NCBI GenBank assembly: GCA_014885115.2
Contig: WKLE02004248.1
Coordinates: 1 to 20,895, forward strand
Length of the DNA: 20,895 bases
Direction of reading: 5' to 3'
Origin: Asterionellopsis glacialis
Lineage: Eukaryota; Bacillariophyta; Plagiogrammaphyceae; Rhaphoneidales; Asterionellopsidaceae
In this document: one piece after another, positions 1-6,606 of the stretch
Layout of the letters: every line of letters starts with the position of its first letter
Numbering within the stretch: the first letter of the stretch is position 1
The notes under the pieces: model-generated
The model's database searches: none
Told to the model about the DNA's origin: nothing
What the model saw: the letters and a program-made list of their open reading frames with translations, nothing else
Position numbers and translations under genes: made by a program

Positions 1-553
1 ACAAACTTCCACAAACACTTTTTTGGGAGCAATTTGGTGTGATTGAATGGAGAACCTCTTGTCAAAAAAAACTATTTAGGGCATACGGATTTCAAGGAAG
101 GTTGTCCCCCGGGAGAAGTTCTAATAAATCATCATATTTTTTATCGTGTTTGGAGATTTGAAGAACTTTGCTGTCACTGAGAAAGAAACCAGAGGTGTTG
201 AGAACTTGAAATATAAGAACAACAGATTAGTATTCTAATGTACCTGGTGTAGTAGGAGGGAAAAGGTTTTGGTTGCTGGGTTTATGAAAACCAAATAAAT
301 TTTAGAAAAAATGCAGAATTTTTCAGAATCATTCTTCAAGACTCCTCTTCTTATACGCCGCGGAGTGTTTGAGCAGACATACAGGTTGATGAGGAGTGAA
401 GCTGCAGAATCAAAGACGAGACCCGGAAAACATCACCAGATTGCTTTCTGAAGAAAGATTTCTTTTCATCAGTCAAAATTACTCTTTCTGTTCTTTGGAA
501 ATCGATCGAGACTGTGGACACAAGAAAGCAATCTCATCACTCATGAGTGCGAG
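1..553. other. upstream region of the sulfatase gene
   Basis: AT-rich sequence with no convincing coding region on either strand. It presumably holds the promoter and 5' leader of the sulfatase gene that starts at 554. The only notable element is a tiny upstream reading frame at 543-557 (four codons, ATG to TGA) whose stop overlaps the sulfatase ATG. I recognise no TATA box, RNA gene or repeat here. Confidence 0.5.
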
Positions 554-2326
554 ATGATCATGGCGTTCTCGCAATTGTTTTATTTACTACTTTTGTGCAC
601 AGCTTTGTGGACTGTAGCCACGAGCAATGAAGCTCAGGAGTACGGTGACAAAAGCAACAATGAAAACAAGTTTGGCAAATATCAAGGTTTTTCTCCCTCA
701 AAGACTAGCTTTCTTTTTATACTAGTAGATGATATTGGTTGGGCTGACTTTGGGTATAACAATGGGACAGCACACACTCCTAATATTGATGCATGGGTAC
801 AACGGAAGGGTTCCATTAAATTTCAAGACTTTCATTCAGGTGGTACGGTGTGTTCACCAACACGTGCTACAGTCCTGACAGGTCGTAATCACTTTCGTGA
901 TTGTGTCGACTATGTATATGGATGCTCAGATATGAGAAGTTGTGTCCCAGACTTTGAATTTGCACCTGCTAAAACCTTTACAGTAGGCGATGCGATCCGT
1001 GCTGTACCTGGTGATGACTATGAGGATGGGTCATTCTTTGCTGGTAAATGGCATCTTGGTGCATTTTATAATGATTCAGAAGCCATGGGTGGAAAAACAT
1101 CATCACCCGTCACACATGGATTTGACCATTTCAATGCAACTGTAGAAGTTGCTCCTACAGTTACATCAAATTGTCAATGTCGTAAGGATTGGATGAAACA
1201 CTGTAACTTTGGTCATTACAATCGATCCAATCATTGTCAGCCAGCTGGTAAATGTTGTTTTAATTACTGGTGGGATGATCCCATTTCACCTCATGGTGTT
1301 GCTAACTTGACTTGGCCAACACCCGACGACGATTCATTGTATCTTGCAGATTCATTTTCTAGATTTTTGATGTACAGAAGGGAAGTACAAAAACCATTCT
1401 TTGCACAAATTAGTTTTCATAATTGTCATATACCCTTTATTGGATTGCAAGAAGCAAAGGATGCATGTGCCAAGGGTGAAACATGCAACTTACCTAAACC
1501 TGGTGAACCACCCTACAGTGATAAGGAACTTGATTACTATGCTTGTATGACACAGCTTGACAATGCTGTTGGAGAGGTTCTTTCTGCATTAGATGATTCA
1601 GGGTACTATGACAATACTATGATTTGGTTTACATCTGATAATGGACCTGAACAGAATTGTGAACCGACGGGTGTTTGTAAAAATGCTGATACGGACCCCC
1701 ACCGCCCAGTGGAGGGACCTGGATCGGCAGGTCCACTTCGTGGTAGGAAACGTGATATTTACGAGGGTGGACATCGTGTAGCTGGTATTGTTTCCTATCC
1801 CGCAATGGTTCAAGATGAGACAAGTCGTGAATCCTGGGAAACTGTGGTTACAATGGACTTTTTACCCACTGTCATGGATTTGTTAGGAGTTGACCGGCCA
1901 ATCGAACAACAATCGTGGGCTATGGATGGCCGTAGCATTGTACCACTACTAAGGAACAAAACATTACGTTGGAAAGATACAAGTGATGGACCTCGAAGCA
2001 TCGGTGTTGGGTACTATGATGCCGCTCTTGCCATTGAACATGGTTGGGGTTTTCGATACGGGCGTTGGAAGTTTGTAGAGGGTAGTACAAGTTGTACAGA
2101 GAAAGAATGTCAACAACCACAACTTTTTGATCTTGACACAGATATTGGAGAACGTCATGATTTGTCAAAGAAATTTCCTCATATACTTGCTCACCTTCAA
2201 AGTAAGTTTAAGGATTGGCATGATTCTGTAATGCAATCAAGACATGAAGAATCAAAGTGTCAAAACTCTCGAGAATTACAGCTACCTCTGTCAATACAAA
2301 AACTTGTAGACTTGGAAGTTTTGTGA
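554..2326 (+). CDS. secreted or endomembrane sulfatase (arylsulfatase-like, formylglycine-dependent)
   Basis: This 590-residue protein hydrolyses sulfate esters; the substrate cannot be read from sequence. Residues 1-25 form a signal peptide with a hydrophobic core (LLLLCTALW). The metal site begins at DD59-60 in the FILVDDIGWADFGY block. The sulfatase signature CSPTRATVLTGR runs from Cys100, which fits the CxPxR rule for conversion to formylglycine by the aerobic FGE enzyme. Other active-site blocks follow: GKWHLG (164-169), the SFHNCH region (287-292), SDNG (361-364) and RGRKRDIYEGGHR (396-408). Many cysteines and NxS/T sites (N70, N194, N223, N251, N468) fit folding in the secretory pathway. 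Two starts are possible: ATG554, or ATG560, which has the better context (A at -3, G at +4). No intron is evident and the frame is intact to TGA. Membership of the sulfatase superfamily is secure; a polysaccharide substrate is only a guess. Confidence 0.93.
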   Translation: MIMAFSQLFYLLLLCTALWTVATSNEAQEYGDKSNNENKFGKYQGFSPSKTSFLFILVDDIGWADFGYNNGTAHTPNIDAWVQRKGSIKFQDFHSGGTVCSPTRATVLTGRNHFRDCVDYVYGCSDMRSCVPDFEFAPAKTFTVGDAIRAVPGDDYEDGSFFAGKWHLGAFYNDSEAMGGKTSSPVTHGFDHFNATVEVAPTVTSNCQCRKDWMKHCNFGHYNRSNHCQPAGKCCFNYWWDDPISPHGVANLTWPTPDDDSLYLADSFSRFLMYRREVQKPFFAQISFHNCHIPFIGLQEAKDACAKGETCNLPKPGEPPYSDKELDYYACMTQLDNAVGEVLSALDDSGYYDNTMIWFTSDNGPEQNCEPTGVCKNADTDPHRPVEGPGSAGPLRGRKRDIYEGGHRVAGIVSYPAMVQDETSRESWETVVTMDFLPTVMDLLGVDRPIEQQSWAMDGRSIVPLLRNKTLRWKDTSDGPRSIGVGYYDAALAIEHGWGFRYGRWKFVEGSTSCTEKECQQPQLFDLDTDIGERHDLSKKFPHILAHLQSKFKDWHDSVMQSRHEESKCQNSRELQLPLSIQKLVDLEVL

Positions 2327-2409
2327 TGAGCCTCTTTCTTGTTCTCCAGACCCACATTTTCATCAAATCAAAGTACATTCAGATGTCTTGTTAAATCATC
2401 TCTTTTTTT

Positions 2410-2440
2410 GGGGGGGTGGGGTGGTGGTGGTGGGGGGGGG
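2410..2440 (+). repeat. G-rich tract with G-quadruplex potential between convergent genes
   Basis: On the + strand a run of seven to eight G is followed by single-T-separated groups of four, two, two and two G, then a run of nine G. The T spacers are one base long, so the tract can supply several G-quadruplex arrangements. It lies about 84 bases after the sulfatase stop and about 150 bases before the stop of the opposing ankyrin-repeat gene. A role in transcript termination or pausing is inference only. It is also a likely site of sequencing error. Confidence 0.75.
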
Positions 2441-2590
2441 ATGAGGGATGAAGTGACACCTAATTGTTTTAAAACATAGTTTCTATTGAGAAGTTAACAA
2501 ATCTTTAATAGGCCTGTTTTTCTCACGAACTCTTGCGTAATTAGTAATGTAAATAAGATATCACGCTACTGTGTGAAAAGTTGTAGAAAT

Positions 2591-4097
2591 CTACCACCCC
2601 TTTTGGAATTCAATACCAGATTGAACAAGTTCCGGATTCATCAAAAGTAATTCAGATGCTGTGTAGATATCATCAGGTTTGTTATCCACAGCTGCTATTA
2701 TAAACGGAAACAACGCCGTTGTGGGATTTGGTTTCGCCAATGTCTCAGGAGGCGTATACACTAGACTCTTGATTATGTCGATTGGTTGATGATATTTCAA
2801 TGCAAGATGCAATGCAAATCTTCCAGTGCTGGTAGGCAATGATGCCGCTTGGGAGTATTCTCTCAGCAAAATTGAAACCTGGGAGGTTTCATTATATAGC
2901 GAAGGGACAGGTGTGCAACACATAGCAAAATGTAGGGGTAACATGCCCCATTCATTGCGTCTCCCCAGGTGATACCTGAATACATTCAGCATTATTTTGA
3001 GAATGGAAGTCCTGGAAAACCGTGTCAATGCAACCATATGGACTGGATACCGTAGTAAGCTCGTAAAATAAAATAAATGCTGAATAATTGTTCTGAGCCA
3101 CGATTCTGTTCTTCTTCAACCGCTTCGTTGTAGTATGTATCCGCCATGTCACCATCCAAGGCAAATGATCCTCCATGATCAGTAATCATGAGAAATTTTG
3201 GATTTGCTTCTATTAGTAATTTGAAGCTTTTGGTAGATATAGATCAGCAGAACAAGCCCAATGAAAACACGTGTCACCGTCCTCATCTTGAACAGAACAC
3301 GGGTGGTCTTCCCATGATGGCCAATGTCCTAAACAGAATTTCATAATGAGTTTGGCTGCCACAAATGGAAAACCTCCATGCACTACAAAATGCCACCGAG
3401 TACAACCATTATCATTTTTCATTTCCACCAATTCCGTGGATGTGGGACCACCTTGTAATTCATTTTCAGCGGCTTCTAAAATGATGTGCATCATGAATGG
3501 GTCTGAATCATGAGAACGAAGAATATGCAACGGAGTATTTCCATCCATGTCTCGAAGAGATGGCATCGATTGGCTATTCATTTCAAACTGAACGCACTGT
3601 CCTTTATTCTTGTACCCCAAGGATGAAAATTTGCTTTATTTTTATTGTGAAGCTTCTTCGGGTGATTTAGACTCCTGGATGATAAGTTTCGCAAACTCGT
3701 GTAATACTGCTTGTTTCATTAATTCATCACTTTGTCCATTTAGATCGCTACTACCTCCATCTTCACTATCTGAATAATCATCGGACGATTCGGGACACGA
3801 ACACAGAGAGGCCTGTCTACAAACTTCATGGAGAGCAACACTGTTATTCTCATTTTCCACCATTGTAAAAACAAACAAATGATGTGCTCTTCATTGAACA
3901 AAATTCAATCGTGAAAATCGTACTCGTAAATCATACCAACTTAAATGATCTTGTTTTCTGAGTAACCGTTGTACAAGGCATCGTAATGCTTGACAAACTG
4001 CTCCTGTCGATTTTAGGGGGGGGGGTTCCATACTCTCTCTGAACTTCACATTTTGAATCGCACCCTGACATCTCGACCAAAGTCTTGACACGAAGCA
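2591..4097 (-). pseudogene. ankyrin-repeat protein gene, broken by stops and frame changes
   Basis: Read on the - strand, this stretch encodes ankyrin-type repeats in three different frames. The first frame runs from about 4097 to 3213 and includes VALHEVCRQ, DMDGNTPLHIL, DNGCTRWHFVV and DEDGDTCFHWAC. It is interrupted by TGA at 3893-3891 and by a TAA-AAA-TAA cluster at 3644-3636. Near 3243 the repeat continues in another frame (STKSFKLLIEANPKFLMITD). Near 3060 it moves to a third frame, which reads LLRYPVHMVAL, then EWGMLPLHFAM, GRFALHLALKY and PFIIAAVDNKPDD before ending at TAG 2591. No ATG opens the first part, although an acceptor-like sequence ends at 4098 (pyrimidines, then ATATAG). A C10 homopolymer at 4016-4025 is a further weak point. 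Ankyrin repeats are protein-binding modules. The best reading is a decayed gene. Unrecognised introns or assembly errors could rescue part of it. Confidence 0.6.
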
Positions 4098-4440
4098 CTA
4101 TATGAATTGGTGTGAAAAAAAGTGAAACTATGTTTTAGTTCCTATTCTCTATTGTACCTCTACATTTACACAAGGTAGCATATCGCCATCACAAATCTCA
4201 AAAGTGTGTAATCATGACAATTGTTTGCAAACACCCCACGAGCTTACACCTTCAATGTTCCAAAGCAATGATATTGGTATACAACGCGCAATGAATATAT
4301 AAATCGAATAACTTGTAAATGCAACCATCTTTTGAGACGACGCATATATATATATACATTTTGCATTTTGAATTTTGCATTTTGTTTTGTTGTTTGCTTT
4401 GCTATGCTTATTATTGACTTGTGAGTTTGTTTGCTTTTGT
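4098..4440. other. spacer between two - strand genes, AT-rich
   Basis: This region holds the 3' flank of the cysteine-rich protein gene and the 5' flank of the ankyrin-repeat remnant. It contains a short AT dinucleotide run (4344-4356) and T-rich imperfect repeats of the form TTTTGCATTTTG around 4357-4390. I see no gene. Confidence 0.5.
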
Positions 4441-5157
4441 TTACACCAAATTATAAACTCCTGGACCAGGACAGCAAGCATCTAAATCTTGTCCATCCCG
4501 ACAACATATTTCATAACAACAAAAACACATTAATATATCTTGACAACAACTTCCACCACCGCGACAACATCTACCACCACCCATACCTCTACATAGACAT
4601 GAACAACAACAACATAATGCCAATGACCCCAATAAAAGTAACAGTGCAAAAAATACAACAAACTGTATTCCAGACCATTCATCCATGGGTGTATCAGCTA
4701 ATGTGGAAACAAATTCTATTATATCCATATCATGAAAATCATTATGACCACCTAATCGACGATGACCATCATGTAAAGAAGAAGTATCATCATGCTGTTG
4801 TTGTTGTTGTTGTTGTTGGTTATTGTCCTGTTTTGTGAAATAATTCAAATAATGACCATTCATTCCATGTCGATGAAATGTCACAACGTCTTGAAAAGAT
4901 CCATACAAAGACTTGAGATTTTGCTTTGAATTCGTTTCAATGAATGTTTCTTTGTTTGTTGGTTGTATAGATGATGGGTGAGTGATTGTATTGATGCTAT
5001 TGGGTGTTCCCCCAGAAGACAGACCGAAAGGTTGAGCATTAGAGTTCGGTGTAATAATCACCAAGGTTAGTAGAATGAAAAGATACAAATGTGCGAATTT
5101 CTTTGATGTACAAAAACAGACATTCAATGACGATTCATTGGTAAAAGAAATCCTCAT
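4441..5157 (-). CDS. small type I membrane protein with cysteine-rich C-terminal tail, unknown function
   Basis: I do not recognise a named family for this 238-residue protein. Residues 21-41 are a hydrophobic segment (LYLFILLTLVIIT) followed by NSNAQ, so it is a likely cleaved signal peptide. Residues 42-160 are polar, His- and Asn-rich, with an eight-glutamine run (114-121) encoded by pure CAA. Residues 163-181 form a transmembrane helix (IQFVVFFALLLLLGSLAL). The last 57 residues hold 17 cysteines, mostly in pairs, with glycines between them (GMGGGRCCRGGGSCC), and end in CCPGPGVYNLV. The predicted topology is lumenal or extracellular N-terminus and cytosolic cysteine tail. The Cys pairs just after the membrane could be palmitoylated or could bind metal; neither is shown. 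ATG5157 opens the frame and TAA closes it at 4441. Similar short membrane proteins with Cys-rich tails seem common in diatoms, but that is my impression. Confidence 0.75.
   Translation of the reverse strand: MRISFTNESSLNVCFCTSKKFAHLYLFILLTLVIITPNSNAQPFGLSSGGTPNSINTITHPSSIQPTNKETFIETNSKQNLKSLYGSFQDVVTFHRHGMNGHYLNYFTKQDNNQQQQQQQQHDDTSSLHDGHRRLGGHNDFHDMDIIEFVSTLADTPMDEWSGIQFVVFFALLLLLGSLALCCCCSCLCRGMGGGRCCRGGGSCCQDILMCFCCYEICCRDGQDLDACCPGPGVYNLV
4795..4818 (-). repeat. CAA trinucleotide microsatellite coding for polyglutamine
   Basis: The + strand reads CTG followed by seven TTG units. On the coding - strand this gives eight glutamine codons (residues 114-121 of the cysteine-rich membrane protein). 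An uninterrupted triplet repeat like this is likely to vary in length between strains. Confidence 0.9.
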
Positions 5158-5382
5158 GTTTCTTTGATTTTATTCTAATGGTGATTAGATTTATAAAAAG
5201 GAAAGAATATTGATACGATTGAATGTGACTGGATTTTATCCAATCTAGAGGATGGTAATTGTCGTTTTATGGTAGGAGAGAATGTGGATTGTAGAGATGT
5301 TCAGTCATACACACTCAGTTGATATTCTGTAATGTTGTTTTTCGTTTTCAGTTTGATACAATGTCGTAAAGCAGTTTTGTTC

Positions 5383-5446
5383 GTGAGGGGTGCGCGTTCT
5401 TTTGACAAAAGAACACTTTCGCAATGCATTTTTGTGAGGATTGCGC
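5383..5446. repeat. perfect 9-bp inverted repeat flanked by GTGAGG-NN-TGCGC direct repeats
   Basis: GTTCTTTTG and CAAAAGAAC form a perfect palindrome with a one-base centre at 5396-5414. The motif GTGAGG, two bases, TGCGC occurs at 5383-5395, directly next to the palindrome, and again at 5434-5446. A further GCAAT/ATTGC pair lies at 5421-5425 and 5440-5444. This could be a regulatory-factor site or the remains of a small mobile element. The sequence does not decide between them. Confidence 0.5.
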
Positions 5447-5504
5447 AACGCCGTACCATGTATTATTTTCTTGCGACTGCGCCCTCCCATCAGCGGCTAC
5501 ATTG

Positions 5505-5520
5505 TGTACCTTTTGGTACA
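5505..5520. repeat. short perfect hairpin TGTACC-TTTT-GGTACA
   Basis: Six perfectly paired bases with a TTTT loop. It lies in the divergent spacer. Function is unknown. Confidence 0.55.
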
Positions 5521-5990
5521 AGTACTACGAATATATAGCTTTACACATACAAAATATCGGGCAGTTTTCTCACTTTTAGGGGATTAAATTCCAATGAACA
5601 GTAACGTACGGTTATTTATTCCATATTGAATTGACGTATATTCTACAGAGGATTGAAACGAGGGTCTTATGTATCGCCAAGAAGGACTTCGGTTCCCGAA
5701 TTGGTCTGTTTCACGACCCGATAATTTTGACGATATTTGTAGATCAATAGTTTGCGTTTTAAAAAGCTCGAAAAAAATAATAATCTTATAGATTTTTTTG
5801 CGTAAAGGAATTATGATACAACTACGAGCTCTGATTCATAAAATCAAGAGTGAGGTCATTCGCTTCCTTCGTGAATGCAATCGTGAGTAGCGCGGGCCCA
5901 ATCTTCATTCCCGAGGAATATATAGTAAATTTTAAACTGCAACGGAAATGTAGTTTGTTAAGTATTGGAATATTGCGCTTAAGTAGAAAT

Positions 5991-6080
5991 CGGGGAAACA
6001 CAAATCCCCGACTGGCAGAACAGATTTATGTAGGAAGTAGGCGAGGCTGCCTAGCAGAAACTTTTTCTTCACGAAAAAAG
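5991..6080. repeat. cluster of three short hairpins
   Basis: Three stems occur in succession: CGGGG/CCCCG (5991-6010), TAGGC/GCCTA with a six-base loop (6038-6053), and CTTTTTC/GAAAAAAG (6061-6080). Such a series could be part of a structured RNA or a 5' leader of the PDZ gene. Each stem is only 5-7 bp, so chance is possible. I recognise no RNA family. Confidence 0.3.
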
Positions 6081-6380
6081 CAAGTAGAGAGCGGTTGTAC
6101 TATTACCAACTAGAGAATTCAAAGTACAACAGCCACTGGTGCACATGCCGAGCACCTGATAATTAGTATTGACTATCATTTCTGATATTCAAAGGAAAGG
6201 TGACAAAGCCGAAGAACTCTCTCTCAGAGTCAAGACTGAAGCGAAGGTGGAGTTGAACACAATATCATAGAGTTGCTTGTTTCCTGATTCTTGTTGCCAA
6301 CACTCGGCGGCAAGAAGCCAAGCATAGGTAACCTTCGCTGCAACGACACATTATTGCAGATAGTACGTCTTTGCCTCGTG

Positions 6381-6402
6381 ATTGCAACCCTAATTGCAAC
6401 CC
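6381..6402 (+). repeat. 10-base direct repeat ATTGCAACCC
   Basis: Two identical copies are separated by two bases, about 210 bases before the PDZ-gene ATG. The spacing of one helical turn plus two bases would suit paired factor binding. This is only a possibility. Confidence 0.5.
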
Positions 6403-6606
6403 ATAACAAAATTTGAATCTCTGCTACTAGCGCCGGCCCTGTACGAAATAGCGCGTATATTTTCTTACCCAACTGGTCCGAAAGTGTCAACTTTGGGCTC
6501 TTGCAGGAAATAAATCTAAACGTCCGTGTACAAACGAGGTTACCATTGTATACCTTTTATTGGAACGCATCACACCACACAATCAGTGCAAATTATTTGA
6601 TAGAGA

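Larger units (their letters stand above)
5158..6606. other. 1.45 kb divergent intergenic region
   Basis: This is the longest gene-free stretch. It separates the divergently transcribed cysteine-rich membrane protein (-) and PDZ protein (+), so it should carry both promoters. Open frames of 60-90 codons occur on both strands, but none resembles a known protein and they overlap one another. The region holds a palindrome with flanking direct repeats (5383-5446), a perfect six-base hairpin (5505-5520), three closely spaced hairpins (5991-6080) and a 10-base direct repeat (6381-6402). A TTTATA at 5190-5195 reads TATAAA on the - strand, but it is only 33 bases from ATG5157, so I do not call it a TATA box. 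Confidence 0.6.

Noticed and set aside
2591..4097. Alternative genetic code (stop reassignment) to explain the ankyrin-gene stops
   Set aside because: Neighbouring genes end normally with TAA, TGA and TAG and do not use these codons internally, and the ankyrin region also changes frame, which recoding of stops cannot explain.
4431..4838. 135-codon + strand open frame rich in Asn, His and Val
   Set aside because: It is the antisense of the Cys-rich membrane protein; the amino-acid bias comes from its Cys codons and CAA repeat.
5305..5538. Overlapping open frames on both strands in the divergent spacer
   Set aside because: Neither product is recognisable, the two overlap each other and the region is rich in palindromes, which tend to keep both strands open.
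5641..5720. tRNA-like T-arm sequence (GGTTCCCGA)
   Set aside because: No matching acceptor, D-arm or anticodon stem could be built around it; no tRNA or rRNA was found in the window.
5850..6490. 60-90 codon open frames upstream of the PDZ gene (both strands)
   Set aside because: No domain, signal peptide or family resemblance; conflicting strands; better read as promoter or leader DNA.
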